Source of the DNA: an uncultured Caulobacter sp.
GTDB taxonomy: Bacteria > Pseudomonadota > Alphaproteobacteria > Caulobacterales > Caulobacteraceae
Assembly: GCF_947036865.1 (NCBI RefSeq)
Contig: NZ_CAMQSF010000007.1
Location: 51,859-115,858, forward strand
Length of the DNA stretch: 64,000 nucleotides
Direction of reading: 5' to 3'
Position 1 is the stretch's first letter; each line of letters opens with the position of its first letter. Positions 1 through 8,838 of this stretch are shown one piece after another. Both the position numbers and the translations under genes were made by a program. The notes under the pieces were generated by a model, which was not told where the DNA came from, made no database searches, and was given only the letters and a program-made list of their open reading frames with translations.

Positions 1-995
1 AGCTTCGCCGACTGCAGAAGCGCCTGGGCTTCGCCGGCCTCCGCCAGCGGCAGCACCTTGGCGATCTTGGGCTGGATCGCGCCCTGGCCGATCAGGTCCA
101 GAACCTTGGCCAGGTCCTCGCGATAGGGTCCCGGTCGCGCGTCGCGCCAGGAGGTGACGTTGTAGCCCGCCACGCCCCGGCTGCCGCTGAACAGGCTCAG
201 CGCCGAGAGCCGGTCCGCCAGCAGCATCTTGATCATGGCCAGCGGGCGAGCCTTGCCGCCCTTGGTGGCGTCGTAGCCGCCATAGAGCACGGCGGTCCCG
301 CCGTCACGCAGCGCGGCCAGGGACGCGGCCTTCAGGTGCGCGCCGCCGACATGGTCAAAGGCCGCCACGACCCCGCCGCCGGAGATCGACAGGGCCCGCT
401 CGGCGACCGCCTCGGCGCGGTAGTCGACATGGACGCCGCCCTTGGCCTCGACCTCGGCCTTCTTGCCAGCCGAGGCCGTGCCGATGGTCCTGACGCCCGA
501 CAGGCGCGCCAGCTCGAGCAGCAGGCCGCCGACGCCGCCTGCCGCGCCGTGGACCAGCACCCATTCGTCCGGGGCGGCGCTGGCGACGCGATGGAACATC
601 TGCCAGGCGGTCAGGCCGTTCAGCACCCCGGCGACCAAGGCTTCGGCCGGGGCGGTGTCGGGCGCGACCACCAGATGCCGCGCCTCGACATTGCGGCGCG
701 TGGCGTAGGAGCCCGTCACGGTCAGCGCCGCGACGCGCTGGCCGACCTGAAAGCCCGCGACGTCGGGACCCAGCGCCTCGATCCGGCCCACGAAGTCATA
801 GCCCGGCGTCACTGGCGCCTTCACGCCGGGATAGAGACCGGTGCGCATCACGATGTCGGCGAAAGCCACGCCCGCCGCCTCGATCGCCACCCGCGCCTGG
901 CCAGGACCGGGCGGCGGCAGGGTCACTTCGCGGCCCTTCAGCACCTCCGCCCCGCCCGTGCGGGCCATGTGCATCTCGAACGCCGTCACCGTCAT
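1..995 (-). CDS. Zinc-independent quinone oxidoreductase / MDR alcohol dehydrogenase family protein (partial)
   Basis: Reading the minus strand from an ATG at 995 gives an open frame to the window edge, so the C-terminus is missing. About 331 residues are present. The N-terminal half is a GroES-like domain with a GVAFAD stretch and PGYDFVG, followed by a Rossmann domain with VLVHGAAGGVGG, the nucleotide-binding signature of NADPH:quinone reductases. No structural or catalytic zinc cysteines are visible, which favours the zeta-crystallin/quinone reductase branch over alcohol dehydrogenases. It is divergent from folA with about 100 bp between the start codons. The family assignment is firm; the substrate is unknown. 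Confidence 0.85.
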   Translation of the reverse strand, partial: MTVTAFEMHMARTGGAEVLKGREVTLPPPGPGQARVAIEAAGVAFADIVMRTGLYPGVKAPVTPGYDFVGRIEALGPDVAGFQVGQRVAALTVTGSYATRRNVEARHLVVAPDTAPAEALVAGVLNGLTAWQMFHRVASAAPDEWVLVHGAAGGVGGLLLELARLSGVRTIGTASAGKKAEVEAKGGVHVDYRAEAVAERALSISGGGVVAAFDHVGGAHLKAASLAALRDGGTAVLYGGYDATKGGKARPLAMIKMLLADRLSALSLFSGSRGVAGYNVTSWRDARPGPYREDLAKVLDLIGQGAIQPKIAKVLPLAEAGEAQALLQSAK

Positions 996-1096
996 CGCGC
1001 CCTCCCCGGCCCGTGGTCTTGGGCGACGACAGTGATCACGGTTCAGGTTTGGATCAAGCCATGGCGCGTCGCGCTCGCAAACGCTAATCAGGGCGC

Positions 1097-1615
1097 ATGA
1101 GCATGCCTATCCTGACGCTTGGACCGGTCGCCCGTTCGATCAATGGCGTGATCGGGCGTGACAACGACCTGCCTTGGCGACTGAAGTCGGACCTCGCCAT
1201 CTTCAAGGCGTGCACCCTGGGCAAGCCGATCATCATGGGTCGCAAGACCTGGGACAGCCTGCCGCGCAAGCCCCTGCCCGGCCGGATGAACATCGTCCTG
1301 ACCCGCGACCAGAGCTTCGAACCCGCCGGCGCCGTGGTCACCGACAACTGGTCGGAGGCGGTGCAGATCGCCAAGGAACAGGCGGCCGACGACGGGGTCG
1401 ACGAGGTCTGCGTGATCGGCGGCCGGGCCCTGTTCGAGCTGGCCCTGCCCAAGGCCAAGCGCCTCTACCTGACCGAGGTCGCCGCCGAGGTCGAGGGCGA
1501 CGTGCGCTTTCCCGACTTCGACGAAAGCGCCTGGACCGAGGTCCGCCGCGAGGCGCATCCCGCCGGCGAGGGCGACGACCACGCTTTCGTTTTCAGGGTG
1601 CTGGAGCGCCGTTAA
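1097..1615 (+). CDS. folA: Dihydrofolate reductase
   Basis: This 172-residue protein has the usual length of bacterial DHFR, which reduces dihydrofolate to tetrahydrofolate with NADPH in the cytoplasm. The active-site region NDLPW lies at residues 23-27, the likely proton-donor acidic residue is Asp32, and the NADPH-binding segment GRKTW lies at residues 49-53. A later VIGG motif near residue 118 matches the second dinucleotide contact. The last four bases overlap the stop of the convergent lipoprotein gene. No thyA is adjacent, although that pairing is common in other bacteria. Confidence 0.95.
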   Translation: MSMPILTLGPVARSINGVIGRDNDLPWRLKSDLAIFKACTLGKPIIMGRKTWDSLPRKPLPGRMNIVLTRDQSFEPAGAVVTDNWSEAVQIAKEQAADDGVDEVCVIGGRALFELALPKAKRLYLTEVAAEVEGDVRFPDFDESAWTEVRREAHPAGEGDDHAFVFRVLERR

Positions 1616-2031
1616 TTCGTCGCCGCCAGCGGCCTCGGCTTACGCTCCAGACCGGAGAGCTTGCGGGTCTTCAGGACCTTGCCCGTACACGCCTTGAACA
1701 CGACCTCGAGGGCGCCGCCCTTGCCGTCGTCGGGCAGCGCGTAGGCGGCCGGACCGATCCGCAGCGCGGTGATCACCGTGTCGCCGCGACCGGTCTTGCT
1801 CCAGGCGATGCGCTGTTGGACGGCCGTGCCGCCGAAGCGCTTCTGGAGATCGCGGTCGAAGACCTTGTGCACGGCGGCGTCGACGACGGGCTTCCACGCC
1901 TCGTCCTTCATGGCCGGGCAGCTGGGTCGGGTCGGCATGGCCGCCGGCTTGGCGCTCAGCACGGGCAGCCGCGTCCCGCAGCCCGCCAACACCAGACCCG
2001 CCATCGTCATCGCCGCGAAAGACGCCCGCAT
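1612..2031 (-). CDS. Putative lipoprotein, unknown function
   Basis: The start at 2031 is preferred over an upstream in-frame ATG at 2088, because AAGGGG sits 8 bases before it and because the protein then begins with a lipoprotein signal. The hydrophobic stretch ends in the lipobox LVLAGC at about residues 14-19. The mature part, about 120 residues, is basic and carries two further cysteines (near PSC and KAC) that could form a disulfide. I do not recognise a domain. It is predicted to sit in the cell envelope. It converges on folA with a 4-bp overlap and lies directly downstream of the PcfJ-like gene. Confidence 0.75.
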   Translation of the reverse strand: MRASFAAMTMAGLVLAGCGTRLPVLSAKPAAMPTRPSCPAMKDEAWKPVVDAAVHKVFDRDLQKRFGGTAVQQRIAWSKTGRGDTVITALRIGPAAYALPDDGKGGALEVVFKACTGKVLKTRKLSGLERKPRPLAATN

Positions 2032-2092
2032 CACAGAATCCCCTTCTAAACGCGGACCACGCTCACCCCGGATCAAGGTCGCGCGCAAGGCC

Positions 2093-3112
2093 TCAGTCGT
2101 CGGTGAAGTAGTCGGCGATCGCGGCGTCGACGGGTTCGAGCTCGAATTTCGGCGAGGCGGCGCGCTCCAGGGCGCGGCGGATCTGCCAGGCGCTACGGCC
2201 GACGTGGACGCCCATGCCCCGCAGTTCGGCGATGATGGCCTCCCGCGTGGCCTCGTCGACCGACTTGTTGTTCTCCAGCCGCGCCTGGTCCAGACGCCAG
2301 CCGAAGAAGGCGTCGGGCGTCAGCTCGACCACCGCCCCCGGCGCGGGCAGCCATTCGTAGATCGCGCTCTGCCGGTCGACGGCGTAGTCGACATAGGTGG
2401 CCAGGCAGTTGCGGTAGCGACGGGCCGCATCGCGGATGGCGTCGATGGTTTCCAGCGGCCGCAGGCGCTGGGTGCCCGGATGCGGCGGCGGCGGCAGCTC
2501 GCGGCGGAAGTCGTCGGCGATCAGGCTGAACAGCGCCTTGGGCGTGGGCGCATGGCCCCAGGCCGCGACGCGCTGGGCCAGAACCTCCGGAGCCAGACGC
2601 TTCTTCAGCACCGCGTGCGCCTCGGCGAGAAGCGCCGCCTGGGCGGGGGTGACGCGCAGCGCGACGCCGCCGGCTTCGCGCAGGTCGGCGGGCAAGGCGC
2701 TCAGCGCCCGCACGAGATCGGGCGTGATGGCCGGCGCGTGCCGCAGCGTCTTGGCCGGGGCTCGGTCGGCCAGCAGCCTCAGGAGCGCGCGATAGTCCTC
2801 CGGCGCCCAGGCGATCTCGCCCAGATGCTCCAGCGCCCGGCGCAGGCCGTCGGGGGCGGCGTTCTCCAGGGCCAAGCGGATGGCCTTGCGCAGCGGCAGG
2901 TCCATCAGCTCGGTGACGTCGATCGGCGGCCCGCCGCGGGGCTCGGCGGCCAGCATCAGGCAGACCAGGTGGCGTCGGGCCGCTGGCGCGGTCAGAAAGG
3001 CCGTATGCGGCGCGGGCCACAGGGCGGCCAGCACCTCGGCATAGGCCGGGGCGATTAGTTTCAAGAGCGGCGAGGCGACGGACGTCGCGCTGGCCAAGGG
3101 CAGGATGGTCAT
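2093..3112 (-). CDS. Hypothetical protein with PcfJ-like C-terminal region
   Basis: This 339-residue protein has no signal peptide or membrane segment. Residues 1-220 are Ala/Leu/Arg-rich and apparently helical. Around residues 235-310 the pattern changes to RYRNCLATYVDYAVD, SAIYEW, VVELTPDAFFGW and QARLENNK. That order of a Cys in a short helix, a small beta unit and a QxRxxxN turn resembles the PcfJ-like domain found on conjugative plasmids and in phages, but the match is by eye only. GGAG lies 8 bases before the ATG. It is followed by the lipoprotein gene on the same strand, with 61 bp between. The function is unknown. Confidence 0.6.
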   Translation of the reverse strand: MTILPLASATSVASPLLKLIAPAYAEVLAALWPAPHTAFLTAPAARRHLVCLMLAAEPRGGPPIDVTELMDLPLRKAIRLALENAAPDGLRRALEHLGEIAWAPEDYRALLRLLADRAPAKTLRHAPAITPDLVRALSALPADLREAGGVALRVTPAQAALLAEAHAVLKKRLAPEVLAQRVAAWGHAPTPKALFSLIADDFRRELPPPPHPGTQRLRPLETIDAIRDAARRYRNCLATYVDYAVDRQSAIYEWLPAPGAVVELTPDAFFGWRLDQARLENNKSVDEATREAIIAELRGMGVHVGRSAWQIRRALERAASPKFELEPVDAAIADYFTDD

Positions 3113-3458
3113 GAAAAAGCTCCGGCGGCGACCGGAGCGGCCGCGGCTAGCGGTAGTGACGCGAGAGGCGATCGGCGGATCGGCGGCACGGCTTCGACGG
3201 CGCGCGCCAACCCGCCTTCGGCGGTGCGTTGGTCTGTGCGGCGACGACGGTCATGCGGCGGATCGGCCTCCCGGAGCTGGTTGAGGCTTGGCTGATCCCA
3301 TGGCCGCCGACTCGTCGCAAGAGGCGAGAACGGCGTTCTCGCACGCTCCGCGATCGCTGTGACCGGGAGGACACGGTTCTCCGAACGTCACGCTGGCGAG
3401 GTTCAAACGGGCGTTTATAGTCGCCGAGACGCCCGACAGAGGCGCGGAGGAGACGCTG
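3113..3458. other. 346-bp intergenic region with a perfect hairpin
   Basis: This is the divergent region between the PcfJ-like gene and the SMP-30 gene. It contains a perfect 8-bp inverted repeat, GCGAGAAC-GGC-GTTCTCGC, at 3324-3342. That could be an operator or an RNA hairpin ahead of the lactonase gene. Short open frames exist here, such as 35 codons on the minus strand at 3147-3254, but none shows a ribosome binding site or a recognisable protein, so I call no gene. Confidence 0.5.
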
Positions 3459-4370
3459 ATGGACATCGAACTGGTCGCCGAAGGCCTGCAGTTTCCCGAA
3501 GGACCGATCGCCATGGCGGACGGTTCGATCATCCTGGTCGAGATCCAGCGCCAGACGCTGACCCGCGTCACGCCCGACGGGAACCGCGAGACGCTGGCGG
3601 ATCTGCCGGGCGGCCCCAACGGCGCGGCGATCGGGCCCGACGGCGCGGTCTACATCACCAACAACGGCGGCGCGTTCCACTTCTTCGAGGCCAATGGCCT
3701 GAACATCCCCGGCCCGACCCCGCCCACCCACGCGGGCGGCTCGATCCAGCGGGTGGACCTGAAGACCGGCTCGGTGAAAACGCTCTATCAGGACTTCGAC
3801 GGCAAGCGGCTGGTCGGCCCGAACGATCTGGTCTTCGACAAGCAGGGCGGCTTCTGGTTCACCGACCACGGCTGTTCGACGCCCGACGGCCGCAAGTACG
3901 GGGCGCTGTACTACGCCCTGCCCGACGGCTCGAAGATCGTGCGCTGGCGCGACCACTTCGTCTCGCCCAACGGCGTGGGCCTCTCGCCCGACGAAAAGAC
4001 CGTCTACATGGCCGACACCATGCTGGGGCGGCTGTGGTCGTTCGACATCGCCGAGCCTGGCGTCCTGACCGAGGCCGCGCCGCTCATGCCGGGCAACGTG
4101 GTCTGCAACCTGCCGGGCTATCAGCTGCTGGACAGCCTGGCGGTCGAGGCGAGCGGCAAGGTCTGCGTGGCGACGATCATCAATGGCGGGATCACGGCCT
4201 TCGCCCCGGACGGCTCGACCGAGCACTACGCCTTCCCGGACGTGATCGTGACCAATATCTGCTTCGGCGGCCCCGACATGCGCGACGCCTGGATCACCGC
4301 CTCGGGCACCGGCAAGCTCTACAAGGCGCGCTGGCCGCGGCCGGGCCTGAAGCTGAACTTCAACGCCTAG
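3459..4370 (+). CDS. SMP-30/gluconolactonase/LRE family sugar lactonase
   Basis: This 303-residue protein matches the six-bladed beta-propeller lactonases that hydrolyse sugar 1,5- or 1,4-lactones using one divalent metal. The expected metal ligands are visible: Glu14 in FPEGP, the Asn of PNDLVFD near residue 125, the Asn of SPNGVGLSPDE near residue 170, and the Asp of LDSLAVE near residue 227. There is no signal peptide, so it is cytoplasmic. Family members act in pentose, galactose or gluconate oxidation. No sugar dehydrogenase or transporter is adjacent, so the substrate cannot be named. It converges on the OYE gene across a palindromic repeat. Confidence 0.85.
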   Translation: MDIELVAEGLQFPEGPIAMADGSIILVEIQRQTLTRVTPDGNRETLADLPGGPNGAAIGPDGAVYITNNGGAFHFFEANGLNIPGPTPPTHAGGSIQRVDLKTGSVKTLYQDFDGKRLVGPNDLVFDKQGGFWFTDHGCSTPDGRKYGALYYALPDGSKIVRWRDHFVSPNGVGLSPDEKTVYMADTMLGRLWSFDIAEPGVLTEAAPLMPGNVVCNLPGYQLLDSLAVEASGKVCVATIINGGITAFAPDGSTEHYAFPDVIVTNICFGGPDMRDAWITASGTGKLYKARWPRPGLKLNFNA

Positions 4371-4375
4371 GAAAT

Positions 4376-4488
4376 CCTCCCCCCGGAGGGGGGAGGTGTC
4401 GGCTCGAAGAGACGACGGAGGGGGAAGAAGCTGGAGACCCCGAACTTCCCCCTCCGGCCTTCGGCCGCCTCCTCCTGGGGGGAAGATG
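4376..4488. repeat. Palindromic intergenic repeat (C/G-tract type) between convergent genes
   Basis: Two inverted repeats lie in tandem. The first is a perfect 9-bp stem, CCTCCCCCC with loop GGA, at 4376-4396. The second pairs GGAGGGGGAAG at 4417-4427 with CTTCCCCCTCC at 4445-4455. The element fills the gap between two convergent stop codons, so the first hairpin may also help end transcription, although no T-run follows. The composition resembles the element at 16280-16404. Confidence 0.7.
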
Positions 4489-5580
<1,092 letters not shown>

Positions 5581-5614
5581 GAGGCGTTCCGGAACAGGAG
5601 GTGTCGGGGGCGAT

Positions 5615-5630
5615 CCAAACATTTGTTTGG
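5615..5630. promoter_or_regulatory. Putative PsrA/TetR-type operator upstream of the OYE gene
   Basis: CCAAACATTTGTTTGG is a near-perfect palindrome (14 of 16 symmetric positions) starting 35 bp upstream of the OYE start codon. It fits the CAAAC-N4-GTTTG pattern that I recall for PsrA-type TetR regulators of fatty-acid oxidation. A 13-of-16 match recurs at 7294-7309. Confidence 0.5.
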
Positions 5631-5671
5631 AGCCAGCGCTATCGAGAAAAACTAGCAGCGCGCCCGAGGGC

Positions 5672-5772
5672 AGCCCCCGAGGCGCGCTCAGGCGCGCGCA
5701 CCTCGGGATGAGGGACCTATTGCACTGTCTTCGTCATCCCGAGGCGCCCACGAAGCGGGCTTCGAAGGACGC
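5672..5772. repeat. Palindromic intergenic repeat
   Basis: CCTCGGGATGA at 5701-5711 pairs exactly with TCATCCCGAGG at 5734-5744, and the flank carries GCTTCGAAGGACG. This flank resembles the ends of the repeats at 50301-50400 and 58229-58316. It lies between the end of the acyl-CoA dehydrogenase gene and the OYE gene, both on the minus strand. Confidence 0.65.
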
Positions 5773-5778
5773 GAAGCC

Positions 5779-6990
5779 TCAAAGCCCCAGCACCATCTTG
5801 GCCATGATGTTGCGCTGGATCTCGTTGGAGCCGGCGTAGATCGAGGCCTTGCGGTAGTTGAAATAGGCCGGCGCCGCCGGCGCGGCGTAGTCCGGTCCGG
5901 CGCGCAGCTCGTTGCTCTGGCTCCACGGGTCCTGGACGAACGGCGCGGCATAGGTCCCGACCGCTTCCAGGGTCAGCTCCGTGATCGCCTGCTGATACTC
6001 CGACCCGACGCATTTCAGCATCGACGAGGCCGGCCCGATCGCCTTGCCCGCCGAGCGCCCGGAGAAGATCCGCAGCTCGGTGGCGTTCAGCGCCTGCACC
6101 TGGATCTCGAGATTGGCGATCTTGTCGCGGAAGCCCGCGTCGTCGATCAGCCGCCCGCCGTCGTCGGCCGCCTCCAGGGCCGCGATGCGCTTGACCTTCT
6201 TGAGCATGTTCATCAGGCCGGGCGCGTAGGCGTTGCCGCGTTCGAATTCCAAGAGGTACTTGGCGTAGGTCCAGCCCTTATTCTCCTCGCCGATGCGGTT
6301 GGCGACCGGCACGCGGACATTGTCGAAGAAGACCTGGTTGATCTCCTGCTCGCCGTCGGGCGGGCCGTCCAGGGTCGGCAGCGGCTTGATCTGGATGCCG
6401 GGCGTGTCCATCCGCAGCAGCAGGAACGAGATGCCCTCCTGCGGCTTGCCCTCGGTCGAGGTGCGGACTAGGCAGAACATCCAGTCGGCCCACTGGGCGT
6501 GGGTGGTCCAGATCTTCGAACCGTTCAGCACGTAGTCGTCGCCGTCCCGGACGGCGCGCATCTGCAGGCTGGCGAGGTCCGAGCCCGAACCCGGCTCGGA
6601 ATAGCCCTGGCACCACCAGATGTCCGACCGCAGGATCGGCGGCAGGTGCTGGGCCTTCTGCTCCTCGGAGCCGAAGGCCATGATCACCGGCGCGACCATC
6701 TTCAGGCCCATCGGCGAAGAGGTCGGCACGCCGGCCAGGCTCATCTCCATGTTGAAGATATAGCGCTGCGACGGCGTGAAACCCGCCCCGCCCAGCTCGA
6801 CCGGCCAGTCCGGCGCGACCCAGCCGCGCTGATAGAGCTTCTTCTGCCAGGCCACCTGGCCGGCCTTGTCGAGATAGCCGTTCTTGGAGCGCGCCATCTG
6901 GGCCCGCAGGCCCTCGTCATAGGCGGTGGCGATCCAGTCACGGACCTCCCGCTGGAACGCCAGGTCCTCGGGCGAAAAGGCCAGATCCAC
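5779..6990 (-). CDS. Acyl-CoA dehydrogenase family protein
   Basis: This 403-residue FAD enzyme belongs to the acyl-CoA dehydrogenases, which introduce the alpha-beta double bond in acyl-CoA and pass electrons to ETF. The N-terminal helical domain starts MDLAFSPEDLAFQ, the FAD-binding beta domain carries YSEPGSGSDLASL and WTTHAQ, and the C-terminal helical domain ends with GSNEIQRNIMAKMVLGL, the flavin-contacting Arg segment. Its start lies 4 bp beyond the stop of the ABM gene, so the two are probably one transcript read from the ABM side. The substrate is unknown; two further paralogues sit at 56979-59444. Confidence 0.9.
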   Translation of the reverse strand: MDLAFSPEDLAFQREVRDWIATAYDEGLRAQMARSKNGYLDKAGQVAWQKKLYQRGWVAPDWPVELGGAGFTPSQRYIFNMEMSLAGVPTSSPMGLKMVAPVIMAFGSEEQKAQHLPPILRSDIWWCQGYSEPGSGSDLASLQMRAVRDGDDYVLNGSKIWTTHAQWADWMFCLVRTSTEGKPQEGISFLLLRMDTPGIQIKPLPTLDGPPDGEQEINQVFFDNVRVPVANRIGEENKGWTYAKYLLEFERGNAYAPGLMNMLKKVKRIAALEAADDGGRLIDDAGFRDKIANLEIQVQALNATELRIFSGRSAGKAIGPASSMLKCVGSEYQQAITELTLEAVGTYAAPFVQDPWSQSNELRAGPDYAAPAAPAYFNYRKASIYAGSNEIQRNIMAKMVLGL

Positions 6991-6994
6991 CGCC

Positions 6995-7285
6995 CTACTC
7001 CACCGCGTCGAGATATTCGATGACCGGCGCGCCGGCCATGGTCGGGCCCATCGCCGCGCCCGCGGCCTTGAAGTAGTCGGTGCCGCCGTGGTGCTTCAGC
7101 GCGTCGGCCGAGGCGTAGAGCTCCAGCACCTTGTAGACGCCCTCTTCCGTGCGCGACTTGGTCAGCTGGTAGACGAGGCAGCCCGGCTCGTTGGCTTTGA
7201 CCTTGGCGGCCAGGTCCAGGAACGTCTTCTCGAACTCCGCGGCCTTCGCCGGCTGGACCTTCAAGGTCGCGACCACACCGATCAT
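6995..7285 (-). CDS. ABM-domain (antibiotic biosynthesis monooxygenase-like) small protein
   Basis: This is a 96-residue alpha-beta barrel protein of the ABM/dimeric ferredoxin-like fold. It begins MIGVVATLKVQPAKAAEFE and carries the usual ELYASADALKHH stretch with a paired His near residue 65. The start at 7285 has GGGAGG 5 bases upstream; an in-frame ATG at 7342 lies in the repeat-rich leader and is disfavoured. Family members are cofactor-free monooxygenases or quinone-modifying stress proteins, and the name does not imply antibiotic production. It is probably the first gene of a two-gene unit with the acyl-CoA dehydrogenase, under the operator-like site at 7294-7309. Confidence 0.85.
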   Translation of the reverse strand: MIGVVATLKVQPAKAAEFEKTFLDLAAKVKANEPGCLVYQLTKSRTEEGVYKVLELYASADALKHHGGTDYFKAAGAAMGPTMAGAPVIEYLDAVE

Positions 7286-7293
7286 GCTTACCT

Positions 7294-7309
7294 CCCAACA
7301 CTTGTTTGA
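7294..7309. promoter_or_regulatory. Putative operator matching the OYE-upstream palindrome
   Basis: CCCAACACTTGTTTGA matches CCAAACATTTGTTTGG at 5615-5630 in 13 of 16 positions. It lies 9 bp before the ABM start codon, where a bound repressor would block transcription or translation initiation. Confidence 0.45.
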
Positions 7310-7355
7310 ATGGAGGATGGGATACGCGGCGACGCAGGGCAACCCCTCTTCCGCT

Positions 7356-7453
7356 CATCCCCGCGAAAGCGGGGACCCATGCGGGATCGACCGCTCGCTC
7401 GACGTCAGAGGATCTCCGAAGAGTCAGCTTGGGTCCCCGCTTTCGCGGGGATG
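7356..7453. repeat. Long perfect inverted repeat (24-bp arms)
   Basis: The arms at 7356-7379 and 7430-7453 are exact reverse complements over 24 bp, and each contains its own small hairpin CCCCGC-GAAA-GCGGGG type core. About 50 bp separates them. The element lies between the ABM gene and the small membrane protein gene, both on the minus strand. It looks like a dispersed palindromic intergenic element. Confidence 0.85.
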
Positions 7454-7466
7454 GACGGCGTTTGGG

Positions 7467-7745
7467 CTACGACCGCTCGTTCCAGCCGTAGGCGACCCAG
7501 GAGTGGCCGCCCAGGTGGCGGGCTTCGATCAGGCCGTCGTCGGCGGGGGTCTTGATCGTCTTGCGACCGCGGAACGCGAAGGCCGCCAGGCCGAACAGGG
7601 CGCTGCCCATGAAGCCGACGGCGACGACGGTCGCGGCGAACACCACCGCCAGCACCGCCCCGATCACCACGGCCGCCGAGGTGGCGAGCGCGCCCACGAA
7701 CCAGGCCAGGTTATGCCAGGGCGAGGCGGCGGCGGTGCGGGTCAT
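7467..7745 (-). CDS. Small inner-membrane protein, unknown function
   Basis: This 92-residue protein has two closely spaced hydrophobic segments at about residues 10-33 and 35-58, then a basic stretch RGRKTIKTP and a C-terminal tail ending HSWVAYGWNERS. The start at 7745 is chosen because AAAGGA lies 5 bases upstream, better than for two ATGs further up. I do not recognise a named family. The predicted topology is a helical hairpin with the tail probably in the cytoplasm. Confidence 0.7.
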   Translation of the reverse strand: MTRTAAASPWHNLAWFVGALATSAAVVIGAVLAVVFAATVVAVGFMGSALFGLAAFAFRGRKTIKTPADDGLIEARHLGGHSWVAYGWNERS

Positions 7746-7873
7746 CGTCGTCCTTTCGTAGGCGCTCATGATCAATCAAGTTGGTTCACAAGCCCTGAAC
7801 CGCAACTGAACACCCGTCGGCGCGGGTTGGAAAGCCTTTTTGACGCCTTGCGGACAGCGGCCATTCGCCTCGC

Positions 7874-8569
7874 TCAACCCGCCGCGGCCAAACCCAGTTC
7901 CCGACGCTCGCGCATCACGGTCGAGAAGGCCGCGTTGATGGCGGCGGCCTTGGCCTCGGCGACCTCGATGAACTCGGCCGGCAGGCCGCGCGCGCGGGCG
8001 CGGTCCGGGTGGGCGCTGGACAGGGCCAGCTTCCACGCGTGGCGCACGGTCGCGTCATCGGCGTCCGGCGCCACTTCCAGAATGGCGTAGGGATCATCGG
8101 CGCCGACGCCCAGATGGGTGGCGCGCAGGCGGCGGAACGACAGCGGCGACATGCCGAACAGCTTCGACACCCGCTCCAGGTAGTCGAGCTCGTCGTGGGT
8201 CACCACGCCGTCGGCCTTGGCGATGTGGAACAGGCCGTCGACCACGTCCTCCAGCAGCTGCGGGCAGGTGCTGTAGCGCTTGGCGAGGCGCTTGGCGTAG
8301 CTCTCGAAGCCGTGGGTGGTCTGGCGCGCCAGGTCATACAGGCGGTGAATGTTCTGCTCCGACGCCGGATCGGGCTGGAACACCTCGGTGAAGGCCGCGA
8401 ACTCGCCGCCGTCGGCCCGGCCGTCGACCTTGGCCAGCTTGGCGCCCAGCGCCGTCACCGCCGTCGAGAACGCGGGGTCCTCGCCGGGCAGGCCGCTCGG
8501 ACATTCGGTGCAGTCCGCCAGGTCAAGGCGGCGGGCGGCGATGCTCGCGATATTGCGCCAGAAGGTCAT
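7874..8569 (-). CDS. TerB-like and DnaJ domain protein (DjlA-like)
   Basis: This 231-residue protein joins a TerB-like helical domain (about residues 25-145, with DGVVTHDELDYL) to a C-terminal J domain (about residues 160-228) that keeps the HPD tripeptide in SAHPDRARARG. That tripeptide is what stimulates DnaK ATPase. The domain order is that of DjlA co-chaperones, but there is no N-terminal transmembrane anchor, so this one is cytosolic. GAGG lies 6 bases before the ATG. It is divergent from the exported protein gene at 8839, with a leader of about 270 bp between them. Confidence 0.85.
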   Translation of the reverse strand: MTFWRNIASIAARRLDLADCTECPSGLPGEDPAFSTAVTALGAKLAKVDGRADGGEFAAFTEVFQPDPASEQNIHRLYDLARQTTHGFESYAKRLAKRYSTCPQLLEDVVDGLFHIAKADGVVTHDELDYLERVSKLFGMSPLSFRRLRATHLGVGADDPYAILEVAPDADDATVRHAWKLALSSAHPDRARARGLPAEFIEVAEAKAAAINAAFSTVMRERRELGLAAAG

Positions 8570-8694
8570 GGAGCGCCTCGAAACCAGCGACGGACATTAG
8601 ACATACGCGGGACAGACCCATCCGGATCAGCCCCTCATCAAGTTACGTAGCACATTGAGAATGATCGTTCACATGACTTTAGCGCAATGCGGCG

Positions 8695-8722
8695 AAAGGG
8701 CTCCCCGCCGCGACGCGGGAGC
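8695..8722. other. Imperfect hairpin in the leader of the exported-protein gene
   Basis: GGCTCCC and GGGAGCC pair across a GC-rich loop, with the stem extended by neighbouring CGC/GCG pairs. It lies about 120 bp before the start at 8839. No T-run follows, so it is not an obvious terminator. Confidence 0.35.
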
Positions 8723-8838
8723 CAAACGGCGCGTCGCTCGTTATGGCCACGCTTGGCGTCCGCGCCACGCTACGGTCCCATTCGCGACCGAAATGCTCTA
8801 GTCAGTCCCGACGCTGTTTCAAAAGGACCTCCGCCCGC

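Noticed and set aside
3147..3254. A 35-codon minus-strand reading frame before the PcfJ-like gene
   Set aside because: It has no ribosome site and a basic, low-complexity translation.
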